Origin: Parvimonas sp000223315
GTDB lineage: Bacteria; Bacillota; Clostridia; Tissierellales; Peptoniphilaceae
DNA length: 64,000 nucleotides
Reading direction: 5' to 3'
Assembly: GCA_050262155.1 (NCBI GenBank)
Contig: CP189843.1
Span: 992,001 to 1,056,000, forward strand
Notes under the pieces: generated by a model
Database searches by the model: none
What the model saw: only the letters and a program-made list of their open reading frames with translations
What the model was told of the DNA's origin: nothing
Shown: piece after piece, positions 21,632 to 32,400 of the stretch
How the letters are laid out: every line of letters starts with the position of its first letter
How positions within the stretch are numbered: position 1 is the first letter of the stretch
Program-made: the position numbers and the translations under genes

Positions 21632-22111
21632 CTAGTTTCTTTGTTTTAACTTCTTATAATTACTGTCTTCTTTGTAATTTTTGCAAAATTTTTCATATAA
21701 TTTAATCAAACTTTTTTCAGAAATATCTTTTGTCTTATAGTTAAGTAAATAATATTTATTTTTAAGATTAAAATCTATCCTTGAAGTTTTTGAATAAACA
21801 AAAAGAAATATTTCATTTCCATTAAATTCTGTTTCTACAGAAGGTGAAGATTTTTCTGTGTCTTCAACTGTGTTATTAAATCTAAATTTACAATCAGAAA
21901 TTAAATTAAAAAACTCTTTTTTATCCTCATCAGACTCTATATTTGCAGTATATCCACTTCCGTCAAAATATACTTTAATCACTTTATTATTTACAATCTC
22001 ATTTTTTAAAAAATGTAATTCATATCTATACCTTAAAAATATTGATAAAAATACTATACATATTAGAGCCAAAATTATTGATATGGTTTTAAAACCCTTC
22101 TTATTGTTCAC
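21632..22111 (-). CDS. Small membrane-anchored protein of unknown function, linked to the ABC exporter pair
   Basis: No family is recognised. About 159 residues, with one N-terminal membrane helix (TISIILALICIVFLSIFL) and a soluble outer domain rich in Lys, Asp and Asn. The start is uncertain: GGAGG at 22122-22126 serves either GTG at 22111 or TTG at 22117, both inside the end of the upstream ABC gene. The overlap with that gene implies co-transcription, so it may be an accessory, immunity-like or substrate protein of the exporter pair. That is inference from position only. Confidence 0.55.
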   Translation of the reverse strand: MNNKKGFKTISIILALICIVFLSIFLRYRYELHFLKNEIVNNKVIKVYFDGSGYTANIESDEDKKEFFNLISDCKFRFNNTVEDTEKSSPSVETEFNGNEIFLFVYSKTSRIDFNLKNKYYLLNYKTKDISEKSLIKLYEKFCKNYKEDSNYKKLKQRN

Positions 22112-22148
22112 AAACAAAATTCCTCCTTTTGAATATATAAGGTGTTGA

Positions 22149-23870
22149 TTATAAATAATTTTGCTTTTGTGCATCCCACATTTTCTTATAATAATCACAA
22201 TTTTTTAATAAATTGTTATGAGTATCATAAGCTAAAATTTCTCCGTCATCTAATATTAAAATCTTATCTGAAAATTTTATACTACCTAATCTATGGGTTA
22301 TAATTACACCTGTTTTGTCAGATAAAATTTTTTTTAAAATATCGTAAATGTCTTTTTCAAAAATAGGGTCTATTTCTGCTGTTGGTTCGTCTAAAACTAA
22401 AAAATTACTATCTTTATAAATTCCTCTACAAATAGCAAGTTTTTGCCACTGTCCTCCTGATAGTTCCAGTCCTCCCATTTCTTTTCCTAATAGTTTTTCA
22501 TAATATTCACTTTTAAATCCCATTGATTTCATAATAGCAAAAGAATCCGCACTAGATTCACTGCCTAGCTCAATATTATTTCTAACATCTAAAGGATATT
22601 TGCAAAAATCTTGAAAGACAACTGAATTTTTTGCAATTAATTTGTTAGATTCGGACTCACTTGGCTTATATAATCCAAGTAAAATCTTTGCCAGAGTACT
22701 TTTCCCAGAACCATTTTTGCCAACTATAGCAATAATCTCTCCTCTATTTATCTTCAAATTTATATTTTTTAAACAATAATTTTTAGCATTTGGATATTTG
22801 AACTTCAAATTAGATAATTCTACAGAATTATCATTATGCAAGATTTCTTTTTCAAATTCTAAGCTCATAAATTCAAAGTATGGTACAGATAATTTTGAGA
22901 ACATCATAATATATCCTTGTAGCGAAAAAATTTCTTCAATAAATTTTGAAATTATATTTACACCCACTATAACGATAATCAAATTACCGATATCATTGGT
23001 ATTTATATAATCGAATGTAGCCAGTAGATATATTGATATTTTTCCTAAATATATTAATAATTTCGAAATTAATTCTATGATATATATCTTCTTATTCAAA
23101 ATAGAAAACTTCTTATTGTGTTCATTAAATGCCTTATCTAACTTTCTTAAAACAAAATCTAAGGTATTATATATTTTAAATTCTGGATAAGTTGAATCTT
23201 CTAAAACACAATTCTCAATCTCTTTTTCTCTTCTTTCATATAAGTTCAAGTCTAAACGATATTTACTAATGTATCTTACTTTAAAATAATTTTCTAAAAT
23301 TAACGGAAATAATATTAGTATCAAAAAAAATAGATACTTTATATTAATAAAAATAATGAAATTTGAAATTAATACAATATTCAAAATTAAACCAAAGTAT
23401 GAAATAACAGTCTCTACAAGTCTAAATATATTTGTACTACAAACTGTTGCTTCATGAATTTTTTCATTTATATTATTTTTCTCATAGTCTATAATTTCAA
23501 TTTCAGAGCACTTTTTTTGAATTTTTGTTTTTAAAATTTTTTCAAAATTTGGAATTAAGATATATTGTATATAGTATCTATCAAAGTAAATTTTCTTTAT
23601 AGCTATTATAAATAAAAATGTAACATATGGAAGAAATGAAAACACAATATTCTTAAAAAAATTATTAAAATTCTCATTTTTAAAAATAACTATCCCTTTA
23701 AAAAATTCTCTAGTATAAATCATACCAAACATATAAGTCAAAGCTGTTATTATTACAACCGATATCATAATAAATAACTCTTTTCTATATGTACTATAAA
23801 ATAGATTAATACACCTAGATATCATCTTTATATTAGTCAAAAATTGATTTTTGAATTTCATACATTTCAA
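22149..23870 (-). CDS. ABC exporter half-transporter (permease + ATPase), partner 2
   Basis: The N-terminal part (about 300 residues) has five or six membrane helices. The C-terminal part is an ABC ATPase with Walker A GKNGSGKSTLAKILLGLY, signature LSGGQWQKLAICRG, Walker B FLVLDEPTAEIDP and switch His in ITHRLGSIKFS. The start is uncertain; TTG at 23870 sits 8 bases after GGAGG, inside the end of the first ABC gene. Both ATPases share the unusual LSGGQW signature, which suggests a heterodimer made by duplication. Similar pairs export peptides, including bacteriocins, but I see no precursor peptide gene beside it. The function is therefore open. Confidence 0.8.
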   Translation of the reverse strand: MKCMKFKNQFLTNIKMISRCINLFYSTYRKELFIMISVVIITALTYMFGMIYTREFFKGIVIFKNENFNNFFKNIVFSFLPYVTFLFIIAIKKIYFDRYYIQYILIPNFEKILKTKIQKKCSEIEIIDYEKNNINEKIHEATVCSTNIFRLVETVISYFGLILNIVLISNFIIFINIKYLFFLILILFPLILENYFKVRYISKYRLDLNLYERREKEIENCVLEDSTYPEFKIYNTLDFVLRKLDKAFNEHNKKFSILNKKIYIIELISKLLIYLGKISIYLLATFDYINTNDIGNLIIVIVGVNIISKFIEEIFSLQGYIMMFSKLSVPYFEFMSLEFEKEILHNDNSVELSNLKFKYPNAKNYCLKNINLKINRGEIIAIVGKNGSGKSTLAKILLGLYKPSESESNKLIAKNSVVFQDFCKYPLDVRNNIELGSESSADSFAIMKSMGFKSEYYEKLLGKEMGGLELSGGQWQKLAICRGIYKDSNFLVLDEPTAEIDPIFEKDIYDILKKILSDKTGVIITHRLGSIKFSDKILILDDGEILAYDTHNNLLKNCDYYKKMWDAQKQNYL

Positions 23871-25521
23871 AATACTTTCCTCCATAAGAAATTAATTCAT
23901 TATGTGTTCCCGATTCAATCAAGTTTCCGTCTTCAATCAATAAAATTATATCAGTATATTTAACAATTCCAAGTCTATGAGAAATAAATATATTTAAGCT
24001 ACCAGAAATTTTATCTTGTATATTTTTATAATATTCTAATTCTAAAAATGGATCTAAATTAGAAGTTGCTTCATCAAAAATAAAAACTTTTGATTTTCTC
24101 AAAAAAACTCTATTAAAAAATATATTTTTCCACTGACCACCTGAAAGATTAACATTATTCTTGTAATTAATACTGGTGTATGAATCTATTCCATCATTAA
24201 AATTTTCAACAAATTCAACAATGCTCTTATCAATGTCTAAATCTCCTTTTTGAGATTCTTCTAAAGTTATATTTTCAAAAATAGTAAATGGATACTTTTT
24301 AGGATGTTGAAAAAGCACAGAAAATATCTTTGACTTTTGTTCTAATGATATATCATTTATATCAACACCACCTATTCTTATATTTCCCTTTTCGACTCTA
24401 TACAATCCTAATAGCAACTTAATTAAAGTACTTTTTCCTGAACCATTTCTACCTAAAATTGAATAATTCTTTCTAAACTCAAAGGTAAATGAAAAATTCT
24501 TAATTATATATTCATCTGAATTAGGATATCTAAAGAAAACTCTATCAAATTCTATATTATAATTACTTAATTTTACATCTTTTTTTACTAATTTTTTCTT
24601 TATAATAAATTCGTGATATAAATTAATACCATTTGTAAAATTAAAATAATCTGATATTTTATTTAATTCAGTACCAATTATTTCAGTTATTACAATTAAT
24701 CCACTATTTAACAAGTAAAAATAGGAAATATTAATGCTTCCCAAATTATATAAATATAAACTTGCAATCAGCATAAATAATACAAGAAAATAATTTGAAA
24801 CTTCATATAAAAAATCAAATTTCAGACGATTTCTAGCATCCTTTAAATTTTCATCAATGGCATCGTCATACTTATGTAAAAATATCTTATTGTAAAAATT
24901 AAAAACATTAAATATTTTTCTTTCATTAGAATGTTTTTTATCTATCAATATATTATTTATTATATTGTGTTCCTTACAATTTTCCATATATTTAATCCAA
25001 ATATCTTTAGACGCTTTTAGTTGATTATTCTTTAAATACAAAACAAAAGAAATTACGAATAAATAAATTATAAACATATATACATTAATATAAAAAATAA
25101 TGAGCAACACAAAAAGAGCTAAAAACAAATTTATAATAGTTTTATAGCAATCTTTAGAAATTTTTATATAATTTTCAATATAATTATTTACTACAAATAT
25201 TTTATTCTTAAAATCTACACTTTCAAATTCTTTAAGCTCAATATTTTCAAAAGATTTTAACATATTTAATTTCAGGACTTTTTTATGTTTTTCTCCATCC
25301 TTTTCCAAACTGTAATTTACAAAAATATTAAAAAATTCTCCGAAAATAAAAAACAATAAAACATATAATAAAACGATTATATCTTCTTTTCTCTTTATTG
25401 TTATAATTAATGGAAACATTGAAATTAAAATTAATCTATCTAGTGATACAATCAAAGAAGCAAATATAACAATTATTTTTTTATTGATACAATTCTTAAA
25501 AACTTGAATGAATGACTTCAT
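23833..25521 (-). CDS. ABC exporter half-transporter (permease + ATPase), partner 1
   Basis: About 562 residues from the ATG at 25521 (GGGGGA in front). The membrane domain (to about residue 300) has six helices. The ATPase has Walker A GRNGSGKSTLIKLLLGLY, signature LSGGQWKNIFFNRV, Walker B VFIFDEATSNLDP and ISHRLGIVKYT. It overlaps partner 2 by 38 bases and is the first gene of a three-gene unit ending at 21632. A perfect palindrome (25630-25650) lies upstream of its start. It is very AT-rich, like its partner. The exported substrate is unknown. Confidence 0.8.
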   Translation of the reverse strand: MKSFIQVFKNCINKKIIVIFASLIVSLDRLILISMFPLIITIKRKEDIIVLLYVLLFFIFGEFFNIFVNYSLEKDGEKHKKVLKLNMLKSFENIELKEFESVDFKNKIFVVNNYIENYIKISKDCYKTIINLFLALFVLLIIFYINVYMFIIYLFVISFVLYLKNNQLKASKDIWIKYMENCKEHNIINNILIDKKHSNERKIFNVFNFYNKIFLHKYDDAIDENLKDARNRLKFDFLYEVSNYFLVLFMLIASLYLYNLGSINISYFYLLNSGLIVITEIIGTELNKISDYFNFTNGINLYHEFIIKKKLVKKDVKLSNYNIEFDRVFFRYPNSDEYIIKNFSFTFEFRKNYSILGRNGSGKSTLIKLLLGLYRVEKGNIRIGGVDINDISLEQKSKIFSVLFQHPKKYPFTIFENITLEESQKGDLDIDKSIVEFVENFNDGIDSYTSINYKNNVNLSGGQWKNIFFNRVFLRKSKVFIFDEATSNLDPFLELEYYKNIQDKISGSLNIFISHRLGIVKYTDIILLIEDGNLIESGTHNELISYGGKYFEMYEIQKSIFD

Positions 25522-25629
25522 TAATTCCCCCAACTCCCTATTATATTATTTCCATATAATTATATTTAAGTAAAATATTATAATTTTTTTCTCAATTATA
25601 TAATACATTTTCCTGAAATTAATCTAATT

Positions 25630-25650
25630 TTACATATTTCTAATATGTAA
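25630..25650. promoter_or_regulatory. 21-bp palindrome upstream of the ABC exporter unit
   Basis: TTACATATT-TCT-AATATGTAA has perfect 9-bp arms. It lies about 110 bp upstream of the first exporter start codon and just after the addA terminator. It looks like a repressor site, but no regulator gene is adjacent. Confidence 0.4.
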
Positions 25651-25668
25651 TTATATTTTATCTCATTA

Positions 25669-25701
25669 AAAAATCAAAGTCAAGTTATGACTTTGATTTT
25701 T
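25669..25701 (-). terminator. Terminator of the addB-addA operon
   Basis: A perfect 14-bp stem (AAAAATCAAAGTCA paired with TGACTTTGATTTTT) with a 5-base loop begins right after the addA stop codon. Confidence 0.92.
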
Positions 25702-25702
25702 G

Positions 25703-28700
25703 CTAAATTTCAACAAATTCATTTATTCCAAATAGATATAATCCCTTTTTAGTGACTTTTTTACCGGAAATATCTTCAATTGCAGATTTATATAAATCCA
25801 ATTGTACTTTGTATCTTGCCTTTACTTCTTCAAGATTTTCTTTTGTTACATAATCCGTCTTATAATCCAATAAAATTATTTCTCCGTTTTCATTTTCAAA
25901 GAAAAGGTCAATTATTCCGACTACCATAATTTTTTCGTCTTCTTCGATATTTTCATCTTTAAATAAATTTTTTAATTTTATATTGTAGTCAATGGCTTTT
26001 TCTTTAAATAGTTTTTCGGATTTGTTTGCAATGTAAATTTCCTTAAAAATATCTGACTGAATAAATTTTACAATCCAATTAATATTTATCGTCTCTATTT
26101 CGTCCAAGCTCATAATATTTTTCTCAACAAATGAGTTTATTTGCAATTTTATTTCTTCTATTATTTTTGAAACATCTTCTGTATCAAATTTTGAAAAGTC
26201 TAGAAGTTGCATAGCCAAATGGAAAATAGTTCCTTTTTCTGCGGAATTAAATCCGACTTTTTCTTCTCCTTGATGAATAAATGACGGAGTTTTTAAAGTA
26301 AAATTTTCTTTATAATATTTTTGATGTTTTTCTTCATCTTCTTCCTGAATCATCTTTTTAATTTCAGAAACAGTAATGCTTGAAGGCTTATTCAAAACAT
26401 TTTTATAAACATATTCTTTGTTAAATCTATCTTCCAAAAATCCTTTAACAGTTCGCATTTCTTTTTTAACTTCTATATCATCTTCTTCCGAAATTATTTC
26501 ATTTGTTTTTATTTCTTCTTTAATTCTTTGATACTCTATAAATTCCTCTTTTTTAGTATTTACATTTAATTGAAATTTCAAGTCTTCATTTCCTAAAAAG
26601 TTTTCTTCTCTTCCCAGACAATTCAAACTCTTTCCATAAACACTAAGATTATCAATAGAGCTTAATATCCAATCAAGATAATTATTTATTTTTAGAATTT
26701 TATAATTACTTATATTTCCTCTCTCATCAATTCCGGAGCTTATTTCTTCTCTTAAATTCTCATAATCTTTTACTCTTCCAGTTATTATAAGTTTTTCCTT
26801 TGCTCTTGTCATTGCAACATAAAGAAGTCTCATTTCTTCAGCAATTTGTTCGTTCTTTTTGAATTTTTCAATTTTTTTCTTCATAATGCTGTTAAAAGAA
26901 GTTTTTTTATCCATATCATAAACAACTGCACCAAAACCAAGTTTTTGATGTAAAACTAAATTGCTGTCGTCAGCTCTGAAATTAAATTTCTTATTCGTAT
27001 TTGCGAGAAATACAATAGGAAATTCCAAGCCCTTGCTCTTATGAATACTCATAATTTTAACTACATTTGCATCTTCAGAAATTAATTTCGCCTCAGAAAT
27101 ATCACTTTTTAAACTGATTTTTTGAATATAATTTACAAAATTAAACAATCCCTTATAAGAATTTTTTTCATAATTTTTCGCCTTTTCGAAAAGCAACATC
27201 AGATTTGTTTTTCTCTGCTCTCCCATATCCAAAAGTCCGACATAATTGTAGTATCCTGTATATTTATATAAAAACCATATTAATTCATCTGCTGAAACTA
27301 AAGATTTTTTTTGTATAAATAATTTTAAATCGGAAATAAATTTTGCAATTTTTTCCTTTAGACTTACTCTAATTTCAATATCTTCATCTTCTAGTATTTT
27401 TATTAAAAGCTCATAAAATTTTAGTTCCCTATCTACAAGTCTTATTTCGCTTAATTCTGTTGACGTAAAATTATAAATTGGAGAATACATTACTGAAATT
27501 AAAGGAATATCCTGCATAGGATTATCTATAATTTTAAGCAAATTAATTATTGTATCAACTTCAAAAGTATCAAAATATCCACCTGTACTCTCTGCATATA
27601 TTGGAATATTATATTCTAAAAATACCTCTTCTAATATTTTTGTATTACTACTCGGAGAACGCATCAAAATAACAATATCTTTGTAATCAACTTTCCTATA
27701 ATCATCCAAATTTTTATCATAAACTTTAAAAGGATTTTCTTTATTGTTCATCATATTGTAAATTGTATTTGCAATTTTTATACATTCAAGTTTAAAAGAT
27801 TTAATCTCTTCAAAATCTTCCGAATATTCATCAGTTAAAATTATCTCATCTTCATCCTCATCATCAGATTTTTCATCAACTAAAAGAATTTCAACCGCAC
27901 CCCCGACATTTTCATCACTTTCTTTAAAACTTGCCATAGGATTTAATCTTTCATCAACAGTATAATCAAGTTCTCCTGTTTCTTTTTTCATTATTTTTGA
28001 AAAAACTAGATTTGTTCCCTCAAGAATTTCCTTTCTACTTCTAAAATTCGCATAAAGCATTATCTTTCGATTAAAACTTTCAATATCTTCCTCTATTCTA
28101 TTATAATTTTCATATTTTTCCATAAAAATACTTGGATCTGCCTGTCGAAATCTGTAAATACTCTGTTTAACATCTCCAACCATAAATCTGTTATTTTCTT
28201 TTGCAACTGCTGATAAAAGAATTTCTTGAACAAGGTTGCTGTCCTGATATTCGTCAATAAAAACCTCGGCATATTTTTCTTGATATTCCAAAGCTGTTTT
28301 AGACGGTCTAATATTTCCATCTTCATCAATATCTACAAGTATATCTAATGCCAAATGTTCAATATCGGCAAAATCTACATAACTAAATTTTTGCTTTCTC
28401 TTCCAAAACTTTTCCTTAAATTTAATTACAACATCAGAAACAGAACGAACATAAGGATAGATTAAATCACTTTCTTTTTTTATATTTTCTAAATCTAAAT
28501 TTAAAGTTTTAAGAGACTCTGAAATTTCCGACTTTATACTATCCAATTCTTTTTTAACTTTATTGTATATCTCTTTTATTTCTTCATCACATTTTGAAAT
28601 TCTAAAACTTCCAAAGTTTGAATTTAAGAATTTATAAGATGATTTTTTAAGCTCATCAAATTTTGTATTATCCTTCAAAAAGTTTTTTAAACTTTCCTTT

Positions 28701-29488
28701 ACAACAAATAAAGCATCCAACAAAATATTATAAATATCTATATATTTTTCAAGTTCAGGATAATTTTCTATTTTTTTCAAATTATTTTTAATACTAAGTT
28801 CAAAAAATTCTAAATCCATATCTACATCTTTTGCAATATCCAAGATGTAATTTTCTAAATAAAAATCATCATTCTTTGTACTCGTATTAAAAAATTCTGC
28901 CTTTTCATTTAGCCAAATTTTTGGAAAAGGATGAGAATTCACAAAATTATTTACATTCAGTAAAAGTTGTAAAAGTCCTTCATCCGTGTTTTTCTTGGCA
29001 TACCAGTTAACTAGTCTCAAAAAGCTCTCATCATTATTTTCATAAAGCTCTTCAAATAATTCTTCCATAACTTCTTTGGCTAAAACTTCATTTTCGCTAG
29101 GATCTATAACTTTTATATTGCTATCTAAATTTACCAAATGAGCATAAGAAATCAAAACATCTTTACAAAAAGAGTCAATAGTTGTGATGTCAGCACCGCT
29201 AAGGAGCAGTAATTGTTTTTGAAGATGTTCATTTTCCGAATTTTCTTCAAGTTTTTTTTCAATAGCCTTACTTACTCTTTCTCTCATTTCAGATGCAGCC
29301 AATTTTGTAAATGTTACAACAAGTAATTTGTTGATGTCAATCGGATTTTTTTCATCTAAAACGAGCTCTATAATTCTTTCGATAAGTACAGCTGTTTTTC
29401 CAGAACCTGCTGCCGCAGACACAAGTAAATTTGTATTTCTACTTTCAATTACCTGTCTTTGCTCTTTAGTCCACTTTACTTCACTCAC
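25703..29488 (-). CDS. addA: ATP-dependent helicase/nuclease subunit A
   Basis: AddA is the UvrD-type helicase and one nuclease of the AddAB enzyme that resects double-strand breaks for RecA. The 1261 residues fit. Helicase motifs are VSAAAGSGKTAVLIERI (motif I, about 28-44), VVTFTKLAASEMRERV, FIDEYQDSNLVQEILL (motif II), VGDVKQSIYRFRQADP (motif III), VKIMSIHKSKGLEFPIVFLA (motif V) and EEMRLLYVAMTRAKEKL (motif VI). The C-terminal nuclease carries VGIIDLFFE and ILLDYKTDY, which include the catalytic Asp and DYK. The GTG start at 29488 shares a base with the addB stop, so translation is coupled. Confidence 0.96.
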   Translation of the reverse strand: MSEVKWTKEQRQVIESRNTNLLVSAAAGSGKTAVLIERIIELVLDEKNPIDINKLLVVTFTKLAASEMRERVSKAIEKKLEENSENEHLQKQLLLLSGADITTIDSFCKDVLISYAHLVNLDSNIKVIDPSENEVLAKEVMEELFEELYENNDESFLRLVNWYAKKNTDEGLLQLLLNVNNFVNSHPFPKIWLNEKAEFFNTSTKNDDFYLENYILDIAKDVDMDLEFFELSIKNNLKKIENYPELEKYIDIYNILLDALFVVKESLKNFLKDNTKFDELKKSSYKFLNSNFGSFRISKCDEEIKEIYNKVKKELDSIKSEISESLKTLNLDLENIKKESDLIYPYVRSVSDVVIKFKEKFWKRKQKFSYVDFADIEHLALDILVDIDEDGNIRPSKTALEYQEKYAEVFIDEYQDSNLVQEILLSAVAKENNRFMVGDVKQSIYRFRQADPSIFMEKYENYNRIEEDIESFNRKIMLYANFRSRKEILEGTNLVFSKIMKKETGELDYTVDERLNPMASFKESDENVGGAVEILLVDEKSDDEDEDEIILTDEYSEDFEEIKSFKLECIKIANTIYNMMNNKENPFKVYDKNLDDYRKVDYKDIVILMRSPSSNTKILEEVFLEYNIPIYAESTGGYFDTFEVDTIINLLKIIDNPMQDIPLISVMYSPIYNFTSTELSEIRLVDRELKFYELLIKILEDEDIEIRVSLKEKIAKFISDLKLFIQKKSLVSADELIWFLYKYTGYYNYVGLLDMGEQRKTNLMLLFEKAKNYEKNSYKGLFNFVNYIQKISLKSDISEAKLISEDANVVKIMSIHKSKGLEFPIVFLANTNKKFNFRADDSNLVLHQKLGFGAVVYDMDKKTSFNSIMKKKIEKFKKNEQIAEEMRLLYVAMTRAKEKLIITGRVKDYENLREEISSGIDERGNISNYKILKINNYLDWILSSIDNLSVYGKSLNCLGREENFLGNEDLKFQLNVNTKKEEFIEYQRIKEEIKTNEIISEEDDIEVKKEMRTVKGFLEDRFNKEYVYKNVLNKPSSITVSEIKKMIQEEDEEKHQKYYKENFTLKTPSFIHQGEEKVGFNSAEKGTIFHLAMQLLDFSKFDTEDVSKIIEEIKLQINSFVEKNIMSLDEIETININWIVKFIQSDIFKEIYIANKSEKLFKEKAIDYNIKLKNLFKDENIEEDEKIMVVGIIDLFFENENGEIILLDYKTDYVTKENLEEVKARYKVQLDLYKSAIEDISGKKVTKKGLYLFGINEFVEI

Positions 29489-32400
29489 TATTTCTCACCT
29501 CTTTTCTCTTTATTTTCAGAATTCATCAACTCAAAAACTTCATTTGGTTTATCTTTAGTCAATAAGTTCTTAATATTATTATATTTATTATGCTTAATAT
29601 CAAATCTGCAAATGGATTTATATTTACAATAATCACAAGGCTTTTTATTTTTATATCTGAAAGGTTTTATATCAATATTCCCTGCATAAATTTCTTCACA
29701 GATATCCTTAGTCTTATTTAAAACAAATTCATTTACAATTTCAAATTCATCAGTAGTTAAGCCCAATGTACTTGCTCCGATTTCTTGACCTTTTGACTTT
29801 AATTTAATAGGCAGTATTTCAGAAATCAAATTATCCGCATCCAATGTCCTATCCAAATTCTTCAAAAGTTCCATATCCTTTATAACAAATCCTGTAAGTT
29901 TATTTTTCTTAAGTTTTTCACTATGATAACTTTCGTCGTTCATATCAAGCATTTTGGAATAAGTTTCAAATCCGACAAAATTTGTTGTAAAATCACTATA
30001 AAATAGTCCTGCGGGTTTATATCTTTCTTTATTGGAAGATAAAATGGCATTCATATAGACAAAAAGTTGTAGCTGAAGCCCTGCATAAACTTGATTTAAG
30101 TCAATATCTCTTTTCGAAGATTTATAATCAATAATTCTTAAAAAGTCAAAATTTTCTCCTTTAAAAACATCAATTCTGTCAATCTTACCGACTAATTTAA
30201 TCTCTTTACCATTCTTTAAAGTATAAGTAATAGGTTTTATTGACTCATCTCCGAAAGCTGTTTCAAAACCTGTTGGAATAAAGTTTCCACGTCTTACTTG
30301 TTCAGCCATAATTTCTATGCTTTCAACAATATTTTTGTGTGTAATAGTTGAAAAATATTTATATTTTGGAGAGCTTTCAAGAATAAAATTAGACTTTTCA
30401 GCCATTTTTGCTGTTAATTTTTCTACTTCCCTTTGGATAAATTCTCTATCAATTATATTCCAATCAATATTATTTTCAAAAACTCCCTTAAAAAAGTCGT
30501 CAAAAATCTTATGGCAATAAGTTCCATAATCTGCAGGAGAAAAGTCATACACTTCTCTTTCCTTTGCCCTAAGTCCATAGTTTATAAAATATGAAAAAGG
30601 ACAACGCATAAAGTTTTCAAGTTTTGAAATACTTACATTTCCACTTTCATAAAGAAATGAAGTATAATCTTTTATATTTTCAGTTTCTTTTTTGTAATTT
30701 AATTTATCCTTTAAAATTTCAATCTTATATTTATAATCTTCATCCTCAATCAAGAAATCAATTATTTCTCTAAAATTGAATTTATCATTTTCGCTCAATT
30801 TATTTGAATTTAAAGCCTCAATATTGGAAACTAAGATTTGGTATAATCTCTCTTTAGAAAAAGTATCAAAAATATCCATAATAGAAAAATCTTTTAAATA
30901 ATCTATGCTTTCAACTTCCAAATTTTCAAAAATGAATTTAATTTTTTTCACAAATCTTGAAACTAAAAGGCTCTTTCCCTCCAAATCGGAAATAGGAAAA
31001 GTTATATATAATTTTTCTTTTGCAATGCTGAAAGTCTTATAACTTAAAAATTGTTCATCAGTAGTTTTTAGTAAATTGTTATTTGAAAAATTAAAGCCTA
31101 AAGTTTTTAAACTTTCTTTTTCATTTTCGCTAATTAAGTCATTATCCACTATATTTTTTGGGAAGTTCCCGTCATTAACTCCCAATACAAAAGCTATTTT
31201 TGTAGAAGGCTTTTTCATTCTATCAACAGTTGTAATAAAGACTTCATCCTTTGAAGGTGGAACAATTCCAAGCTCAATATTTTCAAGTTCAGTCTTAATT
31301 AAATTTATAAATTTTGAGTAGGCAATCTTATCCTCTCCCATAAATTCAACCATTTCATCCAAAACCGCTGTAAAACTTCCCCAAACTTGAGAATACTCTT
31401 TCGCCTTATATAAATTTCCTTCATTTTGGAAATTCATTACAAGATTGTTTATTCTATCAAAAAGTCCAATTTCCAAAGTGAATTCATATAAATATTTACA
31501 AATATCCTTTACGGCATTTCTCCCTTTTAACTTTTCATGCAAGTTTTTAATAGGAGATATTACAATATTCTTTATCTCATTTATCTTTACAAGTTTTTCA
31601 TCATCACTTTCTTCCTCAACACTATGGACGATGGACTTGTTCCAAGATTCGTCAAACCAACGATTACCTTTTATTCCATTTGCAATTACATAATTTTCCA
31701 AAAGAAAAATATCTTCATCAGAAACTCCGGTAAGTCCGCTCTTCAAATACCTAAAAACAGAATCATAGGAATAATTTTTATCCTTCATATCCAAAATGGA
31801 TAAAATTAGAATAATAATCGGATTTTCCATAATTGAAATCTTTTCGTCCAAGAAATAATCAATCTTGTAATCATCAAAAACTCTTTCTATTATATAAGAA
31901 TATTCGTCTAAACTTCTCATACATAGAGTTATATCATTGTATCTATAGCCTTTAGTTTTAACTAATTTTGAAATTTCTTCTGCAACAAAAGAAACTTCGT
32001 CATATATATTTTTAAACTTTAAAATTCTAATATTTTCAGAATCTTTAAAATATGTTTTTGGAGAAAAACTACCAATATTTTTTTCCAAAAATGATAAATC
32101 TTCCGAATTATAATAGCTTTCATTTGATAGTGAAATATTTTCAAATAATGGAATATTATACTTTTCGCAAATATTTTTAATATTCAAAATTGTTGAATTA
32201 CTTCTTAAAAACATATTCATTTTTGAATGTAAGTTTTTAAAATCAGTTAAAAGAGAAAAATAAATATTCTTTGAAAAATAAATTAGTTTTTCAATTACCA
32301 AGTATTGAGCAGGTGTAAAGTCCATATATTCGTCAACAAAAATAGTTGCACCCTTGATACTTTCAAAATCATCAAGTTTTTGGGCAAAAATATTCAAAGT

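Noticed and set aside
21632..25521. A bacteriocin or lantibiotic gene cluster
   Set aside because: Two half ABC exporters and a small membrane protein fit, but I see no precursor peptide, modification enzyme or protease domain.
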